Positions 20,311-32,006 of a DNA stretch of 64,000 nt are shown in pieces; position 1 is the first letter of the stretch; each line of letters opens with the position of its first letter. The translations under genes were made by a program, and so were the position numbers. Under the pieces are notes generated by a model that saw nothing but the letters and a program-made list of their open reading frames with translations, had not been told where the DNA came from and ran no database searches. The stretch is taken from positions 98,204,855-98,268,854 of the forward strand of contig CM043943.1 of assembly GCA_014529385.2 (NCBI GenBank), given 5' to 3'. The DNA comes from Adiantum capillus-veneris (taxonomy: Eukaryota; Streptophyta; Polypodiopsida; Polypodiales; Pteridaceae).

Positions 20311-22689
20311 GTCTACATTATGACTGTTTTCTATGGTGGGATTTACTCAGCATTGTACATATCTGCCCAAACCTGAAACTAGAGCTCATACTCACATGCA
20401 TACTCAATGTTGTATGAAAGCATCATCCGGTTGTGCAATCAAAATTATGAACCTTTTCCCTGCTTAGATTTTTAGAGTTAGTACTCTAATTTTGGATGAA
20501 CATTCATCAAGTCCTCACTGTTAGAAACTGATTGGTTTACGTACTCGTAAACAGAAGTTTTCTAGAACTGTATATCCAGTTGACTTCTCTCTTACAATAA
20601 TGTAGCTCTTACTCTTACTGTAAATACAGTATACATGTTTTTTAGATCTGTGGAGGTGGTTAATTACAAAAAGTAGAAATTTAATGTTGATGCAATTGAT
20701 AGTTCAATTCGGCTATGATATGTTTGCCAGGTTGTTTTTTGTTTGTCTTAAGCTCTTAATGTTTTTTTCAACTCTCAACTCTGATAAAGATTGCTGAGAT
20801 TGTTCTTTTTTTTTTTTGCATTGATCTCGGAAAAGAACAATTGACACTGATCTCTTAAGTGTGGAATCTAATGGAGTATATATCTAGTGTAAACTCACGT
20901 AAATTGACACTTTGAGTCGTATGTATGAATTAATTTGTTTTTTTATTTCATAATGGTTCACTAATTGTAATATTGTGGCCTTGAATCAATTGTAGTTTCA
21001 ATTATTTTAACTTGTATATATGTCCCAGGTTGAAGCTATTATTCATATATTTTTTTAATCATTGTGGCTCTCACTATAAGAGAAAGCATCATTGTTCACT
21101 TTTGATCAATTTTATTGAGAATTGGTTAATCGTTCTTTGGCACTGTGTTGTAGTAGTAGCTATTTATCAGTAATAATTACTTGTTCATGACTGTTTTGTG
21201 AATGTTTTAAACTCTCTTGGCTCTGTATATTTTTGTCCAAATTTAGCTACTACACTCATTTCTATTCTGCATTGTGTAATCAGTTTACTCTCATTTCTTA
21301 TTGTAAAAGTTATATTTGTGGTATGTTTCAGTCTAAAATTAGTTCTGAAACTCTCTATCCCATTTTGTATCTTGAATCCTTTTTACTCTAATGATCTATT
21401 GTAGAAGTTATCTTTTTAGTATTTGAGTTTCATGTTAATCCCAACAATATATGGAAAGAACCGAAGTAAAACACCTAGTAGATAATTATCGGACATATCA
21501 TTGTTTGGTCTTCCTTCATTTGTTTAGGGCAAGTATACACTAGATATTGATCAAACATATCATATTGCATGGTTCTCTTCCATTTGTTAAGGGTATCTAT
21601 TTATTGATGTCCGTTGCTTTCTTTGCCTATTGTGTAATTCTTCCTTGCAATCCTCTCTCTATTTTTAATGTCTTGTAATGGAGCTCTGTTTGCGGACATT
21701 TTTCTTGGAATGCACTATGCTATCATGATGATTCCCCATCCGTCTTTACCTCCCCCTCTCCCCCTCCGACCTCTCCTTTTGTCAATGCACAACCGGGGAG
21801 GTCGGGGGGACAAAGACAGGTGGAGAATCATCATGATAGCATGGTGTATTCCAAGGAACATGTCCACAGACAGAGCTCCATTACGAAACATCAAAAATAG
21901 AGAGGGAACTGCAGAAAAGGATTACACAATAGGCAAAGAAAGCAACGGACATCAGTGGATAGATGCCCTTAACAAATGGAGGATTAGGTAATATGGTATG
22001 TCTGGTCAATATCTAGTGGGTACTTGCCCTAAACAAATGAAAGAGGATTAGACAATGGTATGCTCGGTAATTATCTACTAGGTGTCCTACCTTCATTTTT
22101 TCCGTCTATGGTTAGGATTAACATGAATCTCAAATATCAAAAATATAATTTCTACAATAGGTCACTAGAGTAAAAAAGATTCAAGATGCAAAATGGAATA
22201 GAGTCTCGGAACTAATTTTGGATTGGAATATACCACAAATATAACTTTTACGATGAGAAATGAGAGTAAATTGATTACTCGATGCATAATAGAATGAGGG
22301 TAGAAGATAAATTTGAACAGGAATATACAGAGCCAAGAGAATTTGAAATATTTATAAAACAACCATGAACAAATAATTATTACTGATAAATAGCTACTAC
22401 TACAGTACAGTGTCAAAGAACGATTGACCAATTCTCAATAAAATTGATCAAAAGTGAACAATGATGCCTTCTCTTATAGTGAGAGCTACAATGACTCGAA
22501 AAATGTATGAATAATAGCTTCAACATGGGACAGATATACAAGTTAAGATAATTGAAACTATAATTTGATTCAGGCCCACAATATTACAATTAATAGACCA
22601 TTATGAAATAAAAAAATAAATTAATTCATACATATGACTGAAAGTGTCAATTTACGTTGGATATATACTCCACTAGGTTCCACACTTTA

Positions 22690-23930
22690 CACTAGTTTTG
22701 TAATTGGACACTTAAGTGTCATGTTTTTCTACCAAGTTTTGGCAATTTATTTATCAAGCTAGAAAGACGTTTTTTACTCTTTGCTTCTACCATAGATTGG
22801 TTATGAGGGAATGAAAATACTAGATTTTTCTCCACATCAAAATACAATCAATATGGAGAGAATTCTGGTAAGTTCTATGACATAAATTTTAAGTTTTGCA
22901 AAAAAAAAATCATTATATCTTTTTGTAAAGATTGTTTTTTTTATGTTTATAAAAGCCAAGTGTTAGCATTGCAAAATAATGGAATGTACTTCAAAGATAA
23001 GTTTTCAAGTTACATCCAAGCTATATACATAATTTCATACTTGAGCACGTGTTGAATAAGAGCATAATTTTGGTCTTCCAAAGGTCCCCTCATGAAATTG
23101 GTACTATTCTAGTGTAATTTGACAACTACAAATGACTTTCTATGTTTAAACCAAGAAACTACGTATTTTTTGGACTTTCCAACTCAATTAAATCTCGTTG
23201 CTTGAACTCTATTTTGAATTTTTTATCGAACAAAAACTCTTGAAAATCTTGAGTTCTCCATAATAACAATGAAATCAAAGTTTTAGGCACTCCAATTGTG
23301 TATGTACCACGGACTTTGATACGTTTAGTTAAAAAAAGTTTGATATTATGTCTCAAGAATAAAAATATGAAAGTTTTCTTTTATGCAGTTTTGAATATTT
23401 AAAATGATCCAAGAATTTTTGCATACCAAAGCCCTTCTACTTGTCACCTTGAGTGCTCAATGGAAAGGGCAAGCAATGCATCACTTTCTAAAACTCACAA
23501 ATACACCAAAAATATATTTTTTTTTATATATAACGATATGCTTGAAATAACCTTATCGAACACATGGAACTTTCCATTATTTTATATACTGTAAAGTCAA
23601 TTTTTTTGCACATGAAACTTTTAATTATCTATAGCAAAATTGTGGAAGTCACCTAAAATTTTCTACAAGATCGCTTCATTTTTTCCTGAGCTTATAAAGG
23701 CAATTTCTTCAAATCGTCAATGCAGTTTTACAAGGGTCAACTTGATGAGTATAGTTCTTAATCATGATACATTGTAAATGCAAGGTTATATTTTTAAAAG
23801 ACCCTCTAGCTAACATTTTTAAGCATATCAAGAGGGTTTCCTTAAATAAATCGTCTAATCCAAGTAGCATTTAATTTAAATTTGTTAAAAAATGACGCTT
23901 AAAGTGTCCTATTTTGGTACCAAACTAGTG
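22690..23930. mobile_element. Non-autonomous CACTA-type DNA transposon (1241 bp)
   Basis: The termini are CACTAGTTTTGTA... on the left and ...ACCAAACTAGTG on the right, so both ends read CACTAGTTT. The inverted similarity extends about 40 bp through GGACACTT(T)AAG(T/C)GTCAT. The flanking 3-bp target duplication TTA is at 22687-22689 and 23931-23933, as expected for CACTA (En/Spm) elements. The opposite palindrome arm, near 20862, shows the site without the element. No transposase sequence is visible, so movement would depend on an autonomous relative. Confidence 0.88.
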
Positions 23931-24158
23931 TTAAGAGATCAGTGTCAATTGTTCTTTTACAAGATCAATGTAAAATTAAAAAAAAAACAGAACAACCTCA
24001 GCAATCTTTATTAGAGTTGAGAGTTGGAAAAAACATTAAGAGATTAAGACAAACAAAAACAGCCTGGCAAGTAAATCATAGCCAAATTGAACTATTAATT
24101 GCATCAACATTAAATTTTTGTTTTTTGTAATTAACCACCTTCACAGATTTAGAGAACA

Positions 24159-24420
24159 TGTATATTGTATTTATAGTAAGAGTGAGAGTTATATTATTGA
24201 AAGAGAGAAGTTAGTTGTAAGCCACATTTTGATATACAGTTCTGGAAAAACTTCTTTACGAGTACGTAAACTAGTCAGTTTCTAACAGTGTATATTGTAT
24301 TTACAGTAAGAGTGAGAGCTACATTATTGTAAGAGAGAAGTCAATTGTAAGCCACATTTTGATATATAGTTCTGGAAAACTTCTTTACGAGTACGTAAAC
24401 TAATCAGTTTCTAACAATGA
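24159..24420. repeat. 131-bp tandem duplication in the right palindrome arm
   Basis: GTATATTGTATTTA(T/C)AGTAAG occurs at about 24160 and 24291, and both units end with GTACGTAAACTA(G/A)TCAGTTTC. The left arm has a single copy, so the duplication arose after the palindrome formed. Confidence 0.85.
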
Positions 24421-24587
24421 GGACTTAATGAATGTTCATCCAAAATTAGAGTACTAACTCTAAAAATTCTAACAGGAAAGAGGTTCATAATTTTGATTGC
24501 ACAACTGGATGAAAAAACATAGATAGTATTAGTACATGTGAGTATGGTGTATGTATAAAGCGTGATGATATTGTAACTAGAGCTCAT

Positions 24588-25240
24588 GTATAGTGAAGCG
24601 TTGGGCCCTGTGAGTTATGATCAAATTCTTGTTTTGATTAATCCACGAAGAGGAGCAAGCCCAAAGGGTATTTGTAAGGAGGTAAAGCCTATGTAAGAAG
24701 TTGAGCATTATTGTCTTGCTTTGATGCAATTGCCAGACACTTGTTTGGACTATTAGCGAACCCAAGTAAGATGTCTCACATTGAAATCAATAAAAGTGTT
24801 TTAAACACTCAACTCTACTCTAAAAGTTTCTTTGTCCTCAAGTTTACCATACGAAGTGGTTGTATTAGGCTACTCCTTAGACAAACACACCATGTAGGAA
24901 ATGGCCAAGTATGAAATCCAAGTTGCCATAGACAAAGATGAGAAATGGAAATGATGAGCTAGAAGTAGAAGGCGCAAGTGTATGTTATACTTTATGTACA
25001 AGGTTTTCTCTTTATACCTTTTTAAAATTAAATATGAAATTTCAATGATTAATGTGTCTTTATTTAATTTGAAGGCCTTAAACTTGGAAGGTCTTCCTAC
25101 AAATAGGAAAGAGTTAGTGGTTATAAAGTGTGGGTGCTTGATACATGCGCATGAGTCCTAACTTTACCTAATATACAAGGTTGTCTCCCCGTACCTTTTT
25201 CATTTTAAAAAAAACAAAAGAAATTTCATGTAAATAACTA
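24588..25240. other. AT-rich, no gene recognised
   Basis: No domain, RNA gene or repeat boundary was recognised in this stretch. Confidence 0.4.
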
Positions 25241-25440
25241 GTCCTTTGCTTCCCTCCTCCCAAACGTAAACCTTGGAATAGAATTGGACTTTAGGACAAA
25301 AGAGCTAGTTGTTCATTAAGGGGGAAATTGAAAAGAAACAGTCCCTTGCTTCCCTCCTCCCAAACGTAAACCTTGGAATAGAATTGGACTTTAGGACAAA
25401 AGAGCTAGTTTTTCATTAAGGGGGAAATTGAAAAGAAGCA
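25241..25440. repeat. 100-bp tandem duplication
   Basis: Units at 25241-25340 and 25341-25440 both begin GTCC(T/C)TTGCTTCCCTCC and end AAATTGAAAAGAA(A/G)CA. Only a few bases differ. Confidence 0.95.
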
Positions 25441-25495
25441 TTCATAAGTAAGAGATTGGTTAATTACGTGCAATGATCACAAGAAGCCTCTTATA

Positions 25496-27906
25496 TTGAC
25501 AAAGAGAGATGATAGATATTTGATCTACTTCAAGGCAACAGGTCAGTGGTGGACTCTCCATAGGGAAGACGCATGGTGTTTCTTAGTCGAAGGACACCCA
25601 GATAGACATACAGAAGGGAAATTTCCATATTATAGCAATCTAGTGTCTCATTCCAACAAGCCTCTAATTGCTCAATTGTACTTTTTGACTTAGTAATTTG
25701 AATATACTAGTTCCAATTGTCTTGTTATCCACCATATGATTCTATTCTTTCAATCCAATCTAGTTGTCTGTCTGGTTTTTGTTTAGTCATCTGAAGTTTG
25801 ATTCTGTTTATTCTATCTGACATCTAACTCTGAAGTTCTAACTTGGAATAACTGTCATGTGACCATCTCATTCCATTTTGGTGATTATGATGGTGAGCTA
25901 AGGCTCTCTTCACAAAAACCAATCTCCCATTTAGAATCCAAAGTCAACCAATTACTTGCAATGCCCCAAGACGTTCATCGAGAGGAAGGAGGCCCACTAT
26001 AATGTTCGTTGAGGACCAAGATCACATCAGCACAGTTTTTGAAGAATAAAAGCAAAGCTCTGATGGAGAACCTCGTTCCCAGATTGAGGAAACTGATGTT
26101 AATCCTAGGAGAAGACGCAGTGAGGGCCCTACGGCTTCTCAACATTCAGATGCGTCGAGGAGACATCATTCAAAGAGAGCTGAAAGATGCTCTCATTCGC
26201 GTGGGTCTCAAAATTTGGATCTGAAGGGCAAAGTGAAAGTACATATTGATGTCAGTGATGCCAGTAGACATAGCAAAAGAACATGGTCACACGCAAAAGC
26301 CGATCTGAGGATGAACTTAATATTGTCATAGAAATGAATGATAATTATAATGACAGATGGGATGTTGATATAGATCACCACATCAAGCACAGGTATAGGG
26401 AAAAGAAATTGGATCACAGGGAGAAACCAAGACGCACGAAGGCATAACTTCAATTGTTATATTTGTGGTAAGTACAGAACCAGTGAAGCAAGAGGGAATG
26501 TCATAGAATATGGATAATGGGGTTGGTACGAGTAACATGACAGGAAGAGGACAATATCAGAACTTTACTAGTAGAGGTCGGGGAAGAGCTGACTTTACAA
26601 GGCATAACTTCAGTTGTCATACTTGTGGTAAGTACGGACACTTCACATCTTAGTGTCCAAATAATGTTAAAGCTGAAGTGGCCAAAGATAAGATGACAGA
26701 TCTAGAAATTAAGAGGCTTACAAGTGGGAGAAGCAAAGAGCCGTCGAGAAGGCCAAGGAGGTGGATGAATCGCAAGAGCAGAGGACACTGGCATCCAAGA
26801 TCACTAAGGATCTGGCGAAGAAGATGCCAGAGAGGCCCGGACCATTCAATGGCTTTCACCAAAGGCTTCAGTGGCTCTAGAGAAGGAACTCCCGGATAAA
26901 GAATCTAGTAAGGACGATGCTGGGAAAGAAGTTGCAAGGGCTCATATGAGCATCTGGAGAAAAATATGTCGCGCAAGTAAAGGTGGACTTGGTCGAGGCT
27001 GATAATTTGAATCTATGGACGGAATACGTTTAGAAGCAACAATTTGATTCTCCACAAAAGGTCCATTGGCTAGGAGAAGCACAAGGCTGTTGGGCTTTCA
27101 AGCCCTGGTGATCAGTCGTCTAACCCGTGGGAATTATCCCTTGATGGGCGTCGCCACCCAAAAAAGGCTAGTGGAGGCATGGCACTGTGAGGACAGTGAT
27201 CCGGAAGGGAGATCATCAAGTTCAAACAGTAGCTCTGGAAATGAACATGACCAGACATATGTCAAGGTTTGTGAGAAAATCCAGAGGCTAACTATTGAAC
27301 TGGACGACATCAGAAGAACTTTGCTTGAAGCTGCCAGTTTTATCAGGAAGTAAAGAAAGAAAGAATTGGGTGCAATGATAGTGATTTTGTCTAAAATCAA
27401 AGATGACAAAGTACAGGTCATCCAAATTGACTATAAGATTAGGAAATAGTAGGAATCATTGTTAGGGGTCATATTGGATGGTGGTTCTGGTGTCAACATT
27501 TTGGGGGAGCATGTTAGAAAAAGATTAGGAATTCAAGAAATGAAACCAGCTTCTGTTAGAATCCTAATGGCAGATCAGAGGATAGTCAAGGCCAGCCATC
27601 TGATTGAAAATTTTCAAATCAAGGTAGACTCAAAAAAGTTCAAAGCGAGTTTCTTGGTACTAAATATTAGAGGGGCATACATATGCTATTGGGAAGGTCG
27701 TGGCTCAGGAGTGCAAAATCCATAGATGATTATGCATGCCAATCAATGACAATCCAAGGGCCTAATAGAAAAACTCGGATCAAGACAAACAATACCAAAA
27801 GTTGAAAAAGGGCAATGCGGCCAAAAGATTTATGTAGGAAATATGGAAGAAAGAATGTTGGCATTAATGAACATATTTCCCATAACTAAGATAGATTTAA
27901 ATGCAG
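25496..27906 (+). pseudogene. Gypsy-D gag-protease region, heavily decayed
   Basis: Plus-strand fragments follow the gag-protease order. There are two related zinc-knuckle segments about 160 bp apart (FNCYICGKY near 26450 and FSCHTCGKYGHFTS near 26610, the latter with a stop before its last Cys). Next comes a charged region with PERPGPFNGF, then an Asp/Ser-rich stretch (27180-27353), and a retropepsin core VILDGGSGVNIL near 27470 followed by ILMADQRIVKASH. A LALMNIFPITKIDLNAV segment ends at about 27906, where the GP1 insertion begins. The polymerase resumes at 34365. The open frame at 25496-25693 probably belongs to the same element but was not identified. Confidence 0.65.
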
Positions 27907-27977
27907 TTCCCCATATTAAATGATTAGTTTAACATGAGAAAATCATTTAGGAGAATTAGATATTATTTATTATGACA
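27907..27977 (-). repeat. GP1 3' LTR remnant (71 bp)
   Basis: The minus strand TGTCATAATAAATAATATC to CATTTAATATGGGGAA matches the first 71 bp of the 5' LTR at 34256-34326, then stops abruptly against Gypsy-D sequence. Most of the LTR is deleted. Confidence 0.8.
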
Positions 27978-28235
27978 TTACCTCTCTCTTGAAATCATAG
28001 TCATCCTCGACTATGGGGTAGAGAAGATAAAGCTTATTCATTAGTCCTTTTTCTAGCGGGTAGAGGATCCCTATCTTACCCTACGACATCATTCCAAAAT
28101 GAATGACTAATCCATTTGGTGCTTGAGAGCCTAAGCTACCGCAAGCATGTCTGCACATTAGTCCTATCAATCTTCCATAGTAGAGTGACAAGCTCTACTT
28201 GGTGTTTGGGAAACGTCATCTCCGCAAACTTGATT

Positions 28236-28532
28236 CTAAGCATTGACAAGGTTTAAGTTATCCTTTAATTGTGTGTCTTGCATCCATCTAGCATCTTCAA
28301 AAGGATAATTCTTAAACTTAATAAGATATCGTCGGATAGTCTTACTGCCTCTTAATACCTTGTCCTCATATCGGAGAATGGACTCGGGCTGCAGCACCTC
28401 TTCTTGGTCCTCGATCTCCAATGGGTCTTTAATAGTTGGTTCTTGAGGTGGCTCTCCTTTGTAAGGCTTTAGTAGGCTCACATGGAAGGCATTGTGTAGA
28501 CAATGGTTGGGCAACTTGAGTTGATAGGCCAT
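28236..28532 (-). pseudogene. GP1 integrase C-terminus with chromodomain
   Basis: MAYQLKLPNHCLHNAFHVSL is the conserved integrase GPY/F-adjacent segment. A chromodomain follows: PESILRYEDKVLRGSKTIRR then YLIKFKNYPFEDARWMQ, where the Tyr, Trp and KFKNYP pattern matches the chromodomain fold. It is in the same reading frame as the upstream integrase and is separated from it only by a stop at 28545. Confidence 0.85.
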
Positions 28533-28544
28533 CTCATTGATTGG

Positions 28545-29840
28545 TCAAAGAATCTGGAAGGGACCATAGTACCTTTTTGCTAACTTAGCATAGTACTTTT
28601 GGTGTCCTGTAGGATTCTTGCCCGTCGTGTGCCTTAATCGAGCCTTGGGAAATTTAAGTAAGACCCAATCTTTTTTTTTAAAGGCTTGGACTCTTGTGTG
28701 CTTATCAGCAGTAGCCTTTTGCCTTTGCTGTGAGATAGAGATAGCATCCTTAATCTTTTGGAAAGATTCTTGTAGGTCTCGGCTATACTCATCTGCAGCA
28801 ACAAAGATCTTCCCGTGTACCTTAGGTAGCAGGGGACTTTTGGATCTTCCCTCAATTACCTCGAAAGGTGCTTTTCCCATGGAAGTATGTACAATGTTAT
28901 TGTAGGCATACTCCACTAAGGGTAAGTACTTCTCCCAATGGGACCTTTGATCTACTTCTGTTACATAGGCTTTTAGTAGATCAAGAATTGTTAGGTTAGC
29001 TATTTCACTTTGGCTATCCGTTTGCAGATGATAGGCCAAAGATAAGTTTAGCCTTGTCCCTAAATTCTCAAAGAGACCCTTCCAGAAATTACTGGTCATT
29101 CTAGGATCTCTATCCGACACTATGGACATTGGCAAGCCATGGTACTTGAAGATTTGTGATATGAAGAGGGTTTCCATTTGATGGGCTTTGATAGTCTTTT
29201 TGACAAGTATAAAATGAGCTTGTTTGCTGAACATATCTACTATCGTCCATATTCCCGTATTCCCATGGCTAGACTTAGGCAATCCAAAGATAAAATCCAT
29301 GGATATGCTCTCCCATGGTGAATTAGGCATTGACAAAGTTTGAAGCAATCCAGGTTGCTTCCATCTATCAAACTTCTTCTTTTGGCATACCACACATTTA
29401 GAAACATACTCTTGTATGTTTGCTTTCATGGTAGGCCAATAAAAATATTTTTCAATCCCTTTTAGGATAGACTGAATCCCTCTATGCCCCGCATAAAGAG
29501 GAGCATGAGAATCATACATTACTTTCTCACGTAGTGAGTTGGTAACGCATAGTCTATTACCATAGAGAAGATAACCATCTTGTAAAGTAAATGGTTCCTC
29601 TTTCTTCCCTAGTGCAAGGGCTGAAATCACATCTCTAAAATCAGGATCAATAGCATACTCATCTATCATAGAAGACAGATCATTGTGAGTTGCTATGGAA
29701 ACCACATTCACTCTCGGCCATCTTAAGAGTGCATCGGCTACTTGATTATGCTTGCCAACAATGTGAGCAATATGAAAATGAAATTGCAAAAGGAAATTTT
29801 CCCACCTCATTTGTTTGTCGGAGAGCTTGGTCTGCGTCAT
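28545..29840 (-). pseudogene. GP1 RNase H end and integrase
   Basis: 432 codons. The end of RNase H (FHFHIAHIVGKHNQVADALL) is followed by the integrase zinc domain (HRGIQSILKGIEKYFYWP... CVVCQ) and the DDE core. The first Asp is in ISMDFIFGLP, the second in SIVSDRDPRM, and the Glu in a QSEIANLT context. The Lys-rich C-terminal domain ends in YYGPFQIL. All three catalytic residues are present. The frame is bounded by in-frame stops at both ends. Confidence 0.88.
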
Positions 29841-29846
29841 GAAGTA

Positions 29847-30482
29847 CTAAAGGCTTTGGTGATCCGTCCGCAGAATGAAAGGAGTCCCCAATAAATAGTG
29901 TTTCCATGAGTCAAAGGCATGTATAACTGCAAGGAGTTCCTTTTCATATATACCTAGAGCTTGCTTAACAAGGTCGAGCCTTCGACTTTCATAGGCTATG
30001 GCGTGCCCTTCTTGGAGCAAAACAGCTCCAAGGGAACAAGCATCACATTGGACCTCAAATGGCTTTGAGAGTTCCGGCAGTGTAAGCACAGGTTGAGAGA
30101 TAAGCTTTTCGAAAGCATTGTTCTCCTTGGCAGACCATGTATACCTAACTTTTTTCTTTGTTAGGTCATGCAATGGTCCTGCTACTAGTGAGAACTTTTC
30201 TCTGAAGCGTCTATAGTGTGCACACATATCTATAAAGCTTCTTAGTTCATGAAGATTCCTTGGTGTAGGCCATCCTTTTATTACCTCTAACTTTGATGGA
30301 TCCATTTGGATGCAATCTTGAGAGAAAATGTGACCTAAATACTGGATCTCTTGTAAGAAAAACTCACTTTTCTTTCGACTAATATAAAGTTTATTCTCTT
30401 TTAAGACTTGAAATATTACCTGGAGGTGTTGCTTGTGTTCGTCTAGTGAATTAGAGTAGATGATAATATCATCAAAGCACAC
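29847..30482 (-). pseudogene. GP1 reverse transcriptase palm and RNase H
   Basis: It begins at the catalytic FDDIIIYS motif and continues with LGHIFSQDCIQMDPSKLEVI, the thumb/connection, and RNase H (FEVQCDACSLGAVLLQEGHA). The RNase H Asp in CDAS is retained. It is in frame with the pieces before and after. A TAG after RTDHQSL ends it. Confidence 0.88.
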
Positions 30483-30494
30483 TCCAGTAAAGGT

Positions 30495-32006
30495 TCAGTG
30501 AGGCCTGAATAACTTCTCCATCAAGCAGTTGAATGTGGCTGATGCATTGGTCAAGCCAAAAGGCATGACAATGTATTCGTGAAGACCAAACATAGTGTGA
30601 AATGCGGTCTTTACAATGTCTTGATCAACTATCCTTATTTGATGATAGCCACTTTTTAGGTCAATCCTATTGAAGTAGGTGGACCCTTGTAGCTTATCAA
30701 ATAGGTCTTCTACCCGTGGAATGGGAAACCTATTCCTGATAGTGATCCTATTTAGTGCTCTATAGTCGACACACATACGATATGTGCCGTCTTTCTTTTG
30801 CACTAATAACACGGGTGAGCAAAATGGCGATGAGCTAGGCCTAATCATGCCCTTCTCAACTAACTCATGCACTAGCCGCATAATCTCCTCTTGTTGAGCT
30901 TGAGAAACTCTATAAGGTGGTTTACTAGGGCGGTGAACTTCCTGGAAGAAGTTCAATTGTATGGTCATCATTGCCTCGTTTAGGAGGTAGTTCACAAGAG
31001 ATGTCATCAATAAAAACATCTTGAAACCCCTTGAGAAAATTGGATACTCTAATTCCTTGTGATTGTTTATATTTTCTTTTTCTAAAGCATTAGGTTCATT
31101 TTGAGAATCTTTAACAAAAATCATGTACACGGAAATAGAGCTCTTTATTGACTTATTGAAAGCTTGCGTATGTACAATGAGTATGGTGTTACCCATCTCT
31201 TTGGCATCTATGTACATATCTTTTTCCCTGTACTTAAAGTAGATTTTCCTTTCAAGGAATTCAACATTGGCAGCCATGCGATCAAACCATGTTGCCCCTA
31301 GGATTACATCCTCATGCTTGAGAGGAGAGATAAAGAAGTCCTCTTTGTCTGAAGCTTCTTGCCCTTTGAAAGCACCATTTGCGCGTAGGACATCTCCCAT
31401 CTCATAGGCTTGGATGCCTATCTTGGTGGCCAACTCTGTGGATATGAAATTGTGAGTAGAACCAGGGTCAAAGAGAATAAAATCATCATGTTCTCTTACC
31501 TTTCCCCAAGCATGGCATAGAGGAGATACTTTGTGGTGAGCTTCCTCTTCTTGGATTTCGACCAAGGTAGCTCTAGGAGGCTCATGGCGGGTGTTCTTTT
31601 GGGGACAAGCGCAGTACGCATGCCCTTGCTCGTCGCACTTGAAACAACGGTTATCCCTGTGATAACGCTCAAGCTCTTCAAGAGAGAGTTTGTTTTTGCC
31701 TTTGTAAACTCCCTTCTCTTTAGCTTTGTTGTTATTGGAATTGCCCTTAGGAGACTTTTGGACATTGTCCTTCCCCTTAGGCTCATTGGAACCCTTGTTT
31801 TCCGTGGGCTTAAGATTTCTCTTAGCCCCTATTTGGAAATTGATTGGAGAAGCCACCACAGTATGGTGTATAACCGTAGATATAGTGCATGGCCTTTGGG
31901 AGTTGACATACTCCGCCATTTCTTTAGTTAAGCCCGCACAAAATTGTTGTTTTGCTCTCCAAAATCCATCTTTTTGAAAACAATGACTTTGAGATGTAAG
32001 TCCCAA
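30495..32006 (-). pseudogene. GP1 gag C-terminus, protease and front half of reverse transcriptase
   Basis: 503 codons open. In order: the gag tail (EMAEYVNSQRPCTISTVIHH), a Lys/Asn-rich stretch, zinc knuckle CFKCDEQGHAYCAC, retropepsin FILFDPGSTHNFIS, spacer, and the polymerase fingers (GMIRPSSSPFCSPVLLVQKK, YRMCVDYRALNRITIRNRFP, FNRIDLKSGYHQIRI). A TGA at 30495-30497 stops it thirteen codons before the FDDI catalytic motif of the next piece, in the same frame. Confidence 0.88.

Larger units (their letters stand above)
20390..24574. repeat. 4.2-kb imperfect palindrome with ~1.4-kb arms
   Basis: The left arm (20390-21776) is matched in reverse complement by the right arm (21795-22686 plus 23931-24574). 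The arms are 1387 and about 1405 bp once a transposon and a 131-bp duplication in the right arm are removed. The centre is a short loop of about 18 bp (21777-21794) flanked by CCGACCTCTCC / GGGGAGGTCGG. The sequence is AT-rich with no coding region. It may be a foldback-type element or an inverted segmental duplication; a transcript would fold into a very long hairpin. Confidence 0.9.

Noticed and set aside
21668-21991. 107-residue open frame at the palindrome centre
   Set aside because: It crosses the hairpin loop, so its two halves are inverted copies of one another; there is no protein similarity.
28618-28905. Plus-strand frames inside GP1 and GP2 (for example 31533-31931 and 47336-47791)
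   Set aside because: They lie antisense to recognised gag-pol domains and show no similarity of their own.
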